Of a stretch of 64,000 nucleotides of DNA, positions 9,538-17,481 are shown piece after piece (the stretch's first letter is position 1; every line of letters begins with the position of its first letter). This stretch comes from Mesorhizobium amorphae. GTDB taxonomy: Bacteria; Pseudomonadota; Alphaproteobacteria; Rhizobiales; Rhizobiaceae. The position numbers and the translations under genes were made by a program. The DNA is taken from positions 186,001 to 250,000 of the forward strand of contig NZ_JHQS01000015.1 in NCBI RefSeq assembly GCF_014843845.1. Reading direction: 5' to 3'. A model generated the notes under the pieces. That model was given only the letters and a program-made list of their open reading frames with translations, was not told the origin of the DNA and did no database searches.

Positions 9538-9680
9538 AAAGCGTGTTGAGATTCAGGTCAGGCCGAGTCGAAATGGCGGGTTCCGAGAACCGGAGCGGAG
9601 ACACTTTTGGGTATGTGAGCGCCGGAAGCGCAGGAAACCGCCATTTGCAGGCCGGCACCACCTGAATATCAGCGCACTTT
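9538..9680. repeat. 143-bp imperfect palindrome after uppP
   Basis: The outer arm AAAGCGTGTTGAGATTCAGG pairs with the reverse complement of CCTGAATATCAGCGCACTTT. The inner arm AAATGGCGGGTTCC pairs with GGAAACCGCCATTT at 13 of 14 positions. The right arm ends at the uppP stop codon. The design suggests a dispersed intergenic palindromic element that may also act as a 3' structure for uppP. Most of the 297-base gap between the peptidase and uppP is this element. Confidence 0.7.
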
Positions 9681-10551
9681 AGGCAAGCCACCCCATCGCC
9701 ACCCCGACCAGCAGCACGACGCCGAGCACGCCGCGATAGACGACGAAGGGCCAGGCGGAGAACCGCTCGAGAATGCTCATCAGGCCCCATATGGCAAAGA
9801 AGGCGGAAATCGAGGCGACGACGAGCCCGACGGCGAGAACCGACCAGCCATGGGCATCGAGGTGGACCTTGTGGAGCTCCCACAATTCCTTGAGGCCGGC
9901 GAGCGCGATTGCCGGCAGTCCGAGCAGGAAGGAGAAGCGTGCCGCCTCGGCCCGCTTGAAGCCAAGCCCGAGCGCGGCCGTCAGGGTCGAACCGGAGCGC
10001 GACACGCCAGGTATCAAGGCGCCGATCTGGGCGACGCCGACAAGCAGCGCGTCGGCCATGGATGCTTCGCCGATGGTTCGCCGGTGGCGGGCAAAAATCT
10101 CGACCAGCGCGAGCAGGATCGCCATGCCGATGCAGGCCCAGCCGATGACGCTCAGGCTGCGCAGCGGCGAATTGCAGGCGTTGAGCAGGCCCGACAGCGC
10201 GACGCCGGCAATGACGATCGGAATGGTTGCCAACACGATCCACCGCGCCAGGCGGAAATGCCGGTCGGCGAAATCGCGGCGTGTCAGGGCGTCGAGCGAA
10301 CCAAACAGGATACCCCTGACATCGCTCCAGAAATAGCTGACCACAGCCGCCAGGGCCGCAAGCTGCATGGCGGCGGAGAACGCGGAGCCCGGATCCTGCC
10401 AGCCAAGCACGGCCGGCACGATGCGCATATGCGCCGTGGACGAGATCGGCAGCAATTCGGTGATGCCTTGCACCACGCCGAGAAACGCTACCTTGGCGTA
10501 GCCCAGGCCGACGAAGCCGGTGTCCAGGCCCTGAGTACAGATGTCAGCCAT
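9679..10551 (-). CDS. uppP: Undecaprenyl-diphosphatase
   Basis: 290 residues. Hydrolyses undecaprenyl diphosphate to recycle the lipid carrier for peptidoglycan and other wall polymers, and confers bacitracin tolerance. The polytopic membrane protein shows the two family signatures: QGITELLPISSTAH near residue 28-41 and GALIPGVSRSGSTLTAAL near residue 157-174, with several hydrophobic segments between and after. The ATG at 10551 follows AAGGATC. A large palindrome overlaps its stop codon. It is divergent from the gene at 10742. Confidence 0.95.
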   Translation of the reverse strand: MADICTQGLDTGFVGLGYAKVAFLGVVQGITELLPISSTAHMRIVPAVLGWQDPGSAFSAAMQLAALAAVVSYFWSDVRGILFGSLDALTRRDFADRHFRLARWIVLATIPIVIAGVALSGLLNACNSPLRSLSVIGWACIGMAILLALVEIFARHRRTIGEASMADALLVGVAQIGALIPGVSRSGSTLTAALGLGFKRAEAARFSFLLGLPAIALAGLKELWELHKVHLDAHGWSVLAVGLVVASISAFFAIWGLMSILERFSAWPFVVYRGVLGVVLLVGVAMGWLA

Positions 10552-10649
10552 GTCGATCCTTCCCAGGCGAAAGTTGCATGGGAAGCGCCGCTTTCGGCCG
10601 ATCCCGGCTGTGGGATAGCGTCGCGAGACGGGGAATCCAATTCACGGTT

Positions 10650-10714
10650 TTGTAAGGTGCGCCCGATCCAGCTTGACAAGTTTCGTGGTAATATAACCCT
10701 TCGCTAATCTTACA
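10650..10714. promoter_or_regulatory. Divergent uppP / acetyltransferase-like control region
   Basis: The 190-base divergent region contains an inverted heptamer, TTGTAAG at about 10650 and CTTACAA at about 10708. Between them are a TTGACA (10673-10678) and an AT-rich TAATATAA stretch. The spacing between TTGACA and TAATAT is too short for an ordinary promoter, so the real -10 is uncertain. Confidence 0.25.
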
Positions 10715-10741
10715 ACGCAAGGTGTGAGTTGGGAGGAACCG

Positions 10742-11656
10742 ATGTCGACCGCTGCACTGTCCGAATTGCAACCCGTTGTCCTGCCCGAACCGCACCATCC
10801 CGCGATTGCAATGGAGGATATCTCCGGCGACTTCAGCCGAGCCATCGAACGCGCGGAGGTCAATGCCTGGCGCGACCTCTACGCCGCCGCGCCTGCCGAT
10901 TTCGCCGCGCGCCAGGGCCTGTCGATCGCCGAGGAAGCCGATCTCGTCTGGACCACCTGTACGACGATCCCGTTCATCCATTTCAACTGCGTGAAGAATC
11001 TCGGCGTCGAGCGCCCGGCCACCGAAAGCCAGCTCGACGCGCTGCTGGCGCATTACCGTGCCGCCGGCATTGCCCGACCATGGTTCTATGCCAATCCGCA
11101 TGCTGAGCCGTCGGCACTCAGATGCTGGCTCGAGGCGCGCGGCCTGCAGCGCCAGAGCGGCTGGGAACGGATTATTCGCGACGCGACGCCATTGGCTATC
11201 GAACCGCTGTTCCCGACCGATGGGCATTCGGTCGAACGGGTCACGTCGGCAACGGCGGGAGAATGGGCTGGTTTCATCGACAGCCGGTACCGGCTGCCGA
11301 CCTCACCCTGGCTGCTGGCGCTGGTCGGTCGGCCCGGCTGGCATCATTACATGCTGAGGCAGGACGGCGCGGTGGTGGCGGTGCGCTCGCTGTTCATCGG
11401 CGCCGACGGCATGGCGTGGAGTGGCATCGATGCGCCGGTACCGGGCATCATGGCGCCGAGCTTCGATCTCGACGCGCTGCTTGGCGAAGCAATGGTTCGC
11501 GACGGCATTGCCGCCGGCGCGAAACTGTTTGTCGCCGACATCGAGGCGCCGCACCCCGACCGCGACGGACCGGCCTACCGCAACTATGCGCGTCTCGGCT
11601 TCAAGCTCGCCTATTTCCGCAGCCATTACAGCTATTTGCCGGCGAATTCCGGCTGA
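10742..11656 (+). CDS. GNAT acetyltransferase-like protein
   Basis: 304 residues in a tandem-GNAT-like arrangement. The first half (YAAAPADFAARQGLSIAEEADLVW, then the FIHFNCVKNLGV strand) resembles a degenerate acetyltransferase fold. The second half carries ML-R-Q-DG-AVVAV-RSLFIG and ends YRNYARLGFKLAYFRSHYSY, a typical GNAT C-terminal helix and strand. The ATG at 10742 is set by a strong GGGAGG site. The substrate is unknown. It is divergent from uppP, and its end is followed by two hairpins at 11665-11760. Confidence 0.65.
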   Translation: MSTAALSELQPVVLPEPHHPAIAMEDISGDFSRAIERAEVNAWRDLYAAAPADFAARQGLSIAEEADLVWTTCTTIPFIHFNCVKNLGVERPATESQLDALLAHYRAAGIARPWFYANPHAEPSALRCWLEARGLQRQSGWERIIRDATPLAIEPLFPTDGHSVERVTSATAGEWAGFIDSRYRLPTSPWLLALVGRPGWHHYMLRQDGAVVAVRSLFIGADGMAWSGIDAPVPGIMAPSFDLDALLGEAMVRDGIAAGAKLFVADIEAPHPDRDGPAYRNYARLGFKLAYFRSHYSYLPANSG

Positions 11657-11664
11657 CGTGCCCT

Positions 11665-11702
11665 GGAGCGGCTCAGCGGCCGATAGAATCGCTGACCGCT
11701 CC
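11665..11702. repeat. Hairpin, GGAGCGG arms
   Basis: The inverted arms GGAGCGG-C-TCAGCG and CGCTGA-CCGCTCC lie directly after the acetyltransferase-like gene. There is no run of T, so it is more likely a palindromic repeat than a classical terminator. Confidence 0.5.
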
Positions 11703-11716
11703 AACTCTTTGTTCAC

Positions 11717-11760
11717 GCAATTCCGGACGGAAAACCGCTGCACATTTTTCCTGGAATTGC
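11717..11760. repeat. Short palindromic repeat, AAAACCGCTGC-loop family
   Basis: The arms GCAATTCC and GGAATTGC enclose GGAAAACCGCTGCACATTTTTCC. The loop core matches the copies near 41343 and 55342. It sits between convergent genes and ends just before the stop codon of the minus-strand gene. Confidence 0.65.
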
Positions 11761-11761
11761 T

Positions 11762-11974
11762 CTATCCGAGCAACCATTGCTGCAGGCAGGTCCGGGCCAC
11801 GACATGCGCCGGCGGCACGACCGGCTGATCGGCGGACGCGTCTTCGGCGGTGCGCCCGCGGGCCCTTTCGAGCAACATGCGAAGCTCCGCCGGCTGCACG
11901 CGGTCACGCTCCATCACGAGCCGGACCATCGGGTCGTTCAAAAGCTCGTCCAGGGTGTTGATGCTGTCGCTCAT
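11762..11974 (-). CDS. Small conserved-looking hypothetical protein
   Basis: A 70-residue acidic-then-polar protein, predicted helical in its first half (TLDELLNDPMVRLVMERDRV, then ELRMLLERARG), with no signal peptide or membrane segment. No family was recognised. The ATG at 11974 has an ideal GAGGAGG ribosome site, which is the main reason to believe it is expressed; an upstream extension of 21 codons lacks one. The gene stands alone between the acetyltransferase-like gene, which converges on it, and the GFA gene. Confidence 0.6.
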   Translation of the reverse strand: MSDSINTLDELLNDPMVRLVMERDRVQPAELRMLLERARGRTAEDASADQPVVPPAHVVARTCLQQWLLG

Positions 11975-12125
11975 CCGTCGCCTCCTCGAATACCGGCCCG
12001 CAAGCCGATAGATAAGCAGGCAATGATGGCTCGCCAATGACGCTTTGCCGGCTATCTCGTGGTTTCGGATTAAATTCTGTTAACGCCAGCGCCCACCCTT
12101 GTCCCACAGTGGGAGGAGGGAAAAC

Positions 12126-12524
12126 CTAGTTCGGCGGCGGCGCGCCTTCATAGTGCGGCAGGCCATCGTCGAGTTGCACCCAGGGCTGCTTCGAGGCCGT
12201 CCAGATATGCATCTGCGGCTTGAACAGCGAAGGATCGTCAAGCGAGCCTGTTGTGATGCCGATGATGCCGGCGGAATCCCGCCGCGAAAACATCGTCGTG
12301 CCGCAGGCCGCGCAGAAGCCGCGCTTGAGATCCGGCGAGGTGTTGACCATCGCCACCGGCCCCTCGACGGTCACGTCGTCGATGCGGAACAGCACGCGCG
12401 CGTTGAAGGCTGCGCCGATCACCTTCTGGCAGAGCCGGCAGTGGCAGACGCGCTCGTTGATCGGCGCAGCCTCCGCGCTATAGCGAACCGCGCCGCACAG
12501 GCACCCGCCACCATACCTTGCCAT
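12126..12524 (-). CDS. GFA-domain (CENP-V/GFA, Mss4-like) zinc protein
   Basis: 132 residues. The GFA fold binds zinc through paired cysteines, all visible here: GGCLCGAVRY at the N-terminus, CHCRLCQKV near residue 30, and FCAACGTTMF near residue 72. Family members are named after glutathione-dependent formaldehyde-activating enzyme, but that activity is doubtful for most. The ATG at 12524 has a GGAG site seven bases upstream and is preferred to a GTG twelve codons earlier. Nothing in the context points to formaldehyde metabolism. Confidence 0.85.
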   Translation of the reverse strand: MARYGGGCLCGAVRYSAEAAPINERVCHCRLCQKVIGAAFNARVLFRIDDVTVEGPVAMVNTSPDLKRGFCAACGTTMFSRRDSAGIIGITTGSLDDPSLFKPQMHIWTASKQPWVQLDDGLPHYEGAPPPN

Positions 12525-12741
12525 CGCCGCACTCCATGCCTTCAAGGGATATTGGCTCACGCTAGCGGCGAAGATTGCAGCGTCAATTCAAAAGCTTTGA
12601 TGGGACATCATCTGTTGCAGTGATGTTGTGTGGCCGTGGCGTTGCGGTGCCGCCATTGGCCCAATGACGGGTGCCGGCATGGGATTGACAGAACGGCAGA
12701 CCCCGCGCCTGCTTGCGGCCAGCCGCTCGGGAGGCAGCCAA

Positions 12742-13767
12742 ATGGCGCAGGACATAGAAACCATCGGAATTGCAGATCTGTTCGGACCACCCTCGCCCGA
12801 GCGCGAGCGCGCCGATGCCGCGATCATGGCCGCTGCTTCGGGCATCGGCTTCATGGCGGTCCGCGACTTCCCCGGCGATGCCTGGCTGACGCCTCAGAAA
12901 CGGGCGCGCCTGCTCGAGATCTTCGCCCTGCCCGAGGCCGAAAAGCAGAAACTGCTGCGCTGGAATTTCGACCGGACCAGGAAGAATGTCTATCGCGGCT
13001 GGTTCCCGCTGCAGCCGACAGCCGTCTCCTACAAGGAAGGCATCGACATGGGGCCGGACCTTGCGCATGCGCGGACGACCCGTTCCGACGATCCGCTTTG
13101 CGAGCCGACGCCCTTGCCCGCCGAGCAGGCGCTGCCGGGCTGGCGCGCGGCCGCCGCAAGCTACTACCAGGCGATGGAAGCGGTGGGCAACGCGCTGATG
13201 CGCTCGATCGCGCGCGGGCTCGGCCTGCCGGAAACGATCTTCGACGCCGATTTCGAAGGCGGCATCTCGACGCTGCGGCTGATCCGCTACCCCTTGCGTG
13301 ATCCCGACAGCGGCGTCGACGCCAGCGGCTCGGAGTTTTCGGTCGTCCACAAGGGTGAGACCCGAACCGTCATCGGGCGCGAACATGCCGATTCCGGCTT
13401 CGTCACCCTGCTGGCGCAGGACGGCGTCGAGGGGCTGCAGGCGAAGAACCTCGCCGGCGAATGGATCGACGTGCCACCCACCGATGGCACGCTGGCGGTC
13501 AATTTCGGCCAATTGCTTGAGCGCTGGACCGGCGGCCGCGTGCGGGCGACGCGGCACCGGGTGATCGCGCCGAAGACAGCGCGCTATTCGATCCCGTTCT
13601 TCTACGAGCCGCGCGTCTATGCCGAGATCGCGCCGCTGCCGCTTGCCGGCGCAACCCCCTTCGAGCCGTTCCTCTATGGTGACTATCTCTGGGAAGCGGC
13701 GACGAACTTCGTCGAGATGAGCGGCATCAAGCATCTGAGAGAGCCGCGACGCGCCAAGGCTTCATAG
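12742..13767 (+). CDS. 2-oxoglutarate/Fe(II) oxygenase of the isopenicillin-N-synthase family
   Basis: 341 residues. An N-terminal DIOX_N-like domain (DIETIGIADLF, SGIGFMAVRDFPG) precedes the catalytic jelly roll. The iron ligands are the His and Asp of EHADSGFVTLL and the His of RATRHRVI; the 2-oxoglutarate-binding R-x-S is in ARYSIPFFYEP. Plant-type gibberellin and flavonoid oxygenases share this layout, but bacterial members have varied and mostly unknown substrates. The ATG at 12742 follows GGGAGG; the open frame extends 38 codons upstream without support. It ends at a hairpin shared with the convergent hydrolase gene. Confidence 0.88.
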   Translation: MAQDIETIGIADLFGPPSPERERADAAIMAAASGIGFMAVRDFPGDAWLTPQKRARLLEIFALPEAEKQKLLRWNFDRTRKNVYRGWFPLQPTAVSYKEGIDMGPDLAHARTTRSDDPLCEPTPLPAEQALPGWRAAAASYYQAMEAVGNALMRSIARGLGLPETIFDADFEGGISTLRLIRYPLRDPDSGVDASGSEFSVVHKGETRTVIGREHADSGFVTLLAQDGVEGLQAKNLAGEWIDVPPTDGTLAVNFGQLLERWTGGRVRATRHRVIAPKTARYSIPFFYEPRVYAEIAPLPLAGATPFEPFLYGDYLWEAATNFVEMSGIKHLREPRRAKAS

Positions 13768-13773
13768 AAGGCT

Positions 13774-13802
13774 TGCGGCCGACTCCGGGAGAGACGGCCG
13801 CA
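13774..13802. terminator. Possible bidirectional hairpin between convergent genes
   Basis: The stem TGCGGCCG / CGGCCGCA has a 13-base loop. It lies between the stop codons of the 2OG oxygenase and the hydrolase. It lacks a T-run, so intrinsic termination is uncertain. Confidence 0.4.
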
Positions 13803-13826
13803 GTCAGGCAATTGCCGGACAGATGA

Positions 13827-14783
13827 CTATTTCGTTTCGCTGACGACCTCGTCCCAGCTCTTCACCTTGGTCTCGCCATTGAGGAAGGGCAGCGTCGTGG
13901 CTGTCAGTTCCGGGGCGAAGAAGACGTCGTAGTGGGTGCGATTGGGCAGGATGGCCAGACGGTTCTGCGACAGGTTCTCGCGCATCCAGCCGGCATCCTT
14001 CAACCCGCCGCCGAGCATCTGGTAGAACTTGATCTCGTGCTCGGGCCGGTACATGTCGCTGTCGCCATAGACCAGCATCACCGGCATCTTCAGCTTGGCC
14101 ACATCGGCGGAATAGTCATAGTCCTTGCGCATATAGGTGCCGAGCGTGTCGAGCAGTTTTGGGAAATCCTGCGGACGCGGCGCCACCGCGACATAGGATT
14201 TGTACATCGGCGTGTCCTTCATGAATTCGGCCGCCGCCGCGCTGACCTGCGCCTGCTGGCCGCGCATCTCGGCATAGAAGCCGTCGGCGGCATAGCCGGC
14301 CGAGACCAGGACGAGCCGGCGCACCGTTTCGGGGTGCTGGACGGCCATGCGGAAGGCGACGCCGCCGCCGAGCGAATAACCCAGGACATCGACCTTGTCG
14401 TAACCCAGCGCCTTGACGATCGCGGCCATGTCGTCGCCCATCGCCTCCAGGCCAAAGGGACGGTCGCCAAGCGCGGTGCGGCCATGGCCCTGCAGGTCGA
14501 CGGCGATGACGGTGCGGTTTTCGGCAAACCTGGGCAAGATCGGCGCGAACATATCCGTGGTGCCGAGACCGCCATGCAGCAGAAGCAGCGGCTCGCCATT
14601 GCCATAGATGGCGTAATAATAGTTCAGGCCGTCGATCGGCAGCAGGCCGGACTTTTCCGGCTTCGGCAGTGCTTTGGTCTCGGTGGTCATGGCGGGCTTG
14701 GTCTCCTCTGCGTTGGCTTGGCACGGCGCGGCAAACAGGGCTGCGGCTGAAGCAAGAATGGCGAAAAATATCGATCTGGACAT
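13827..14783 (-). CDS. Exported alpha/beta hydrolase
   Basis: 318 residues with an N-terminal signal peptide (FFAILASAAALFAAPCQANA), so it probably acts in the periplasm. The alpha/beta-hydrolase triad can be placed: the nucleophile Ser in LGYSLGGG, the Asp in VYGDSDMY and the His in LPNRTHYDVF. The oxyanion LLLHGGLG segment and the AVDLQGHGRT loop are also present. The ATG at 14783 has a GGAGGAG site. It lies 26 bases downstream of the AHSA1-family gene on the same strand and is probably co-transcribed with it. The substrate is not predictable. Confidence 0.85.
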   Translation of the reverse strand: MSRSIFFAILASAAALFAAPCQANAEETKPAMTTETKALPKPEKSGLLPIDGLNYYYAIYGNGEPLLLLHGGLGTTDMFAPILPRFAENRTVIAVDLQGHGRTALGDRPFGLEAMGDDMAAIVKALGYDKVDVLGYSLGGGVAFRMAVQHPETVRRLVLVSAGYAADGFYAEMRGQQAQVSAAAAEFMKDTPMYKSYVAVAPRPQDFPKLLDTLGTYMRKDYDYSADVAKLKMPVMLVYGDSDMYRPEHEIKFYQMLGGGLKDAGWMRENLSQNRLAILPNRTHYDVFFAPELTATTLPFLNGETKVKSWDEVVSETK

Positions 14784-14809
14784 GCTGGTCTCCTCCGGTC
14801 TTGCCGCTG

Positions 14810-15295
14810 TCAAAGTGTCTTTGCGAGTTCTTCGAGTTGTTCGGTGCACTGGCCCCAGCCCTCGTGAAAACCCATCTTCTCGTGCTGCTCGCGGTCGGCG
14901 ACGCTCCAGTGCTTGGCGCGCGCGATGTAGCGGGTCTTGCCGTTGCCTTCGTCCTCGAAGGTGAGCACGCCGGTCATGAACGGTTTTTCGGATGGCTCCC
15001 AGGCACTGGTATAGGCATCGGTGAAAATGATCTTCTCGCCCGGAACGACCTCGAGGCAGACGCCTGGGTTCGGAAATTCATTGCCGTCGGGACCGGCCAT
15101 GACGACCAGGCTGTTACCGCCGGTGCGCACGTCCATTTCGGCGCGCGGCGTCGTCCACGGCTTTGGCGCGAACCACTGCGTCACCAGCTTGTTGTCGGTC
15201 CAGCAGCGATAGACGTTCTCGCGCGGCGCATCGATGATGCAGGCGAGAACCAGTTCGCGGTCATTGGCGGGGGCGATGTCGAGCTTGGTGGTCAT
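14810..15295 (-). CDS. SRPBCC / AHSA1-family protein
   Basis: 161 residues with the START-like AHSA1 fold: VLACIIDAPRENVYRCWTD at the start, WFAPKPWTTPRAEMDVRTGG, and a long C-terminal helix ending in EQLEELAKTL. Proteins of this family bind hydrophobic ligands or modulate chaperones, and many in rhizobia are annotated as ATPase activators without evidence. The gene is upstream of the exported hydrolase with a short spacer. The roughly 137 bases between it and the ParB-domain gene show no other feature. Confidence 0.82.
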   Translation of the reverse strand: MTTKLDIAPANDRELVLACIIDAPRENVYRCWTDNKLVTQWFAPKPWTTPRAEMDVRTGGNSLVVMAGPDGNEFPNPGVCLEVVPGEKIIFTDAYTSAWEPSEKPFMTGVLTFEDEGNGKTRYIARAKHWSVADREQHEKMGFHEGWGQCTEQLEELAKTL

Positions 15296-15432
15296 GGGGT
15301 CTCCTCGGTGTGTTTGAATTGCGGTTCTGCTTCAAAGACGGGTGAGCGCAGCGCGGGCCGACACGGTCCGCGAAAAAATTCACAGGAGGGTGACAGGAAG
15401 CGCCGGCGTCGGCCGACGGCCCAGGAATTCGC

Positions 15433-15681
15433 CTAGTGGCGCTTGGCCTGAACTAGGTAGGCGTCGATCTCGGTCTCGCCGAGCCACTTGGCCGCCTCCA
15501 GCCGGTGCAGGCCCTCGACCAGAATATGGCGCTTGCCGTCGTGGCGCACCTGGATCGGCATCTTCATGCCGTTTTCCAGAATGTCCTCCGCCAGATGGCG
15601 GACGGTCTCGGGATGCAGCGTCTTCTTGCGCGCGGCCGGCACGTAAATGTCGTCGACCTTGACCTTCTGGACTCTCAGCAT
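15433..15681 (-). CDS. Stand-alone ParB/Srx N-terminal domain protein
   Basis: Only 82 residues, essentially one ParB-type N-terminal domain: KVDDIYVPAARKK, TVRHLAEDILENGMKMPIQV, and the nucleotide-binding-like box VEGLHRLEAAKWLG. In chromosomal ParB this domain is a CTPase and is followed by a DNA-binding helix-turn-helix, which is missing here. Free-standing versions are known near phage, conjugative and metabolic genes, with unknown roles. The gene is divergent from the dimethylformamidase-like gene. It is not the parABS partition system, since no parA is present. Confidence 0.78.
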   Translation of the reverse strand: MLRVQKVKVDDIYVPAARKKTLHPETVRHLAEDILENGMKMPIQVRHDGKRHILVEGLHRLEAAKWLGETEIDAYLVQAKRH

Positions 15682-15809
15682 GTCGGCTCCCAGGTGCGGA
15701 AAACACCGCCTTGTTTGAGATAGTCGGTTTGGCGAGAGCGGCCAAGGGTGGCCCTGGCGATTGCTGGCCCGATCGTTTCCATTTGACGCTTGGCCGGCAG
15801 ATCGCCGAA

Positions 15810-17480
15810 ATGACGGCGTTCGAGCCCTTTGCGGTGTTCATGACCCATCTGCCGACCGAATTCCCCGATTTCGGACTGACGCCGGAGCAGCGCCGGCAGG
15901 CGGTGCGCACGCATTACTACGAACGGCCGGGGATGGACGGCGAGCGCGGTGAGATCTGGTGCTACAGCGACCGGTTTTCCTACCGCCCGGGCGAAACGGT
16001 GGCGCTGCATATCAGCGCGACGGCCGCCACATTCGGCATCACGATCGTCCGCGACGGCGGCTCCGAGACAAAGGCGTTCGAGAAGACCGGCATAGCGGCG
16101 CGCTGGCAGGACACGCCGGACCAGTGCTCGGTCGAGGGCTGCGGCTGGGAAGCGTCGTTCGAGTTTCGCATCGGCGACGACTGGCCGTCCGGCGCCTATC
16201 GCATCACGCTTGAAGCGGACGGCCGTGACGGCAAGCCGATCCACTGCCATCATCTCTTCATCGTTGCTCCACCCCCCGGCAAAAAGCCCGGCCGTGTGCT
16301 GCAGGTAGCGGCCACCGGCACCTGGCTCGCCTACAACACCTGGGGCGGCTCCAATCACTATGAGGGCATCACCGGCCCAAATCGCGACCAATATGCGCGC
16401 ATGGTCTCGACACAGCGGCCCTGGTGCCGTGGCTTCGTCGTGCTGCCGAAAGATGCACCGCGCGTGCCGCTGGAGGTCGCGGTGCCGCCGAAGACCGTGC
16501 CGCGCTATCCGCATATGGAATGGGCTTTTGCCACGGGGCATTCGAAAAAGTACGCCTCTTCCGGCTGGGCGAGCTACGACAGCCATTTCTTCCGCTTTGC
16601 CGAGCGCGCCGGCTATGCAGTCGATCTCGCCAGCCAGCACGATCTGCATTTCTCGCCCGAGATCCTCGACGGCTATGATTGCGTGGTGTTCGTCGGCCAT
16701 GACGAATACTGGACCTGGGAAATGCGCGACGCGGTCGACGCCTATGTGACACGCGGCGGCCGCGCGGCGCGCTTCGCCGGAAATTTCATGTGGCAGACAC
16801 GGCTGGAGGACGAGGGCCGCCGGCAGGTCTGCTATAAGTACAAGGCCCGCGCCGAAGATCCGGCCTATCGCGGTGGCGACGTCACGCGCGCCACCAATTC
16901 CTGGGAGGCACCGGAGATCGGCCGGCCGGGCTCGGCAACCTTCGGCCTCAACGCGACCAGGGGCGTCTATGCCGGCTGGGGCGGCTGTGCGCCGCGCGGC
17001 GTGCGCGGCTTTCCGGTCTACCGTCCCGAGCACTGGGCCTTCGCCGGCACCGGCATCTACTATGGCGATCTGCTCGGCGCCGACAGCCATGTCTATGGCT
17101 ATGAGGTCGACGGGCTCGATTTCGAGATCCGCGGCGGCCTGCCCTATCCCACGGCCACCAGCGGCGCGCCTGATGGCCTGGAGGTGCTGGCGGTGGGCAT
17201 GGCCAGCCAGGTCGAGGAGAGCGCCGACATCCCGCTCAAGGACCAGTTCCTCGGCGACGAGGATGGCCGCTTCACCGCCGAAACCCTTTTCGGCGAGGCG
17301 AGCGACGCCAATCTGGAAAAAGTCAAACGCGGCAACGGCATGATCGTCAATTTCCCGCGCGGCAAGGGCGAGGTGTTTCATGCCGGAAGCTGCGAATGGG
17401 TTGCCGGCCTGCTAAGGCAGGACCCGTTGGTCGAGCGCGTGACCAGGAATGTAATCGACCGCTATCTCGGAAAGTCCTGA
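15810..17480 (+). CDS. N,N-dimethylformamidase large-subunit-like protein
   Basis: About 556 residues resembling the large (beta) subunit of N,N-dimethylformamidase, which hydrolyses an N-substituted amide with a mononuclear iron centre held by two Tyr and one Glu. Recognisable blocks are IWCYSDRFSYRPGETVALH (a beta-sandwich start), NTWGGSNHYEG, the flavodoxin-like DCVVFVGHDEYWTWEMRDAV and FAGNFMWQTRLE. True DMFase large subunits are near 760 residues and need a small subunit, absent here. The start is uncertain: TTG at 15711, ATG at 15810 (chosen) or ATG at 15840. It is the first gene of a tight three-gene operon. Confidence 0.75.
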   Translation: MTAFEPFAVFMTHLPTEFPDFGLTPEQRRQAVRTHYYERPGMDGERGEIWCYSDRFSYRPGETVALHISATAATFGITIVRDGGSETKAFEKTGIAARWQDTPDQCSVEGCGWEASFEFRIGDDWPSGAYRITLEADGRDGKPIHCHHLFIVAPPPGKKPGRVLQVAATGTWLAYNTWGGSNHYEGITGPNRDQYARMVSTQRPWCRGFVVLPKDAPRVPLEVAVPPKTVPRYPHMEWAFATGHSKKYASSGWASYDSHFFRFAERAGYAVDLASQHDLHFSPEILDGYDCVVFVGHDEYWTWEMRDAVDAYVTRGGRAARFAGNFMWQTRLEDEGRRQVCYKYKARAEDPAYRGGDVTRATNSWEAPEIGRPGSATFGLNATRGVYAGWGGCAPRGVRGFPVYRPEHWAFAGTGIYYGDLLGADSHVYGYEVDGLDFEIRGGLPYPTATSGAPDGLEVLAVGMASQVEESADIPLKDQFLGDEDGRFTAETLFGEASDANLEKVKRGNGMIVNFPRGKGEVFHAGSCEWVAGLLRQDPLVERVTRNVIDRYLGKS

Positions 17481-17481
17481 C

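Noticed and set aside
15433-15681. Part of a chromosome-partition (parABS) locus
   Set aside because: There is no parA gene, no parS-like site was noted, and the DNA-binding domain is missing.
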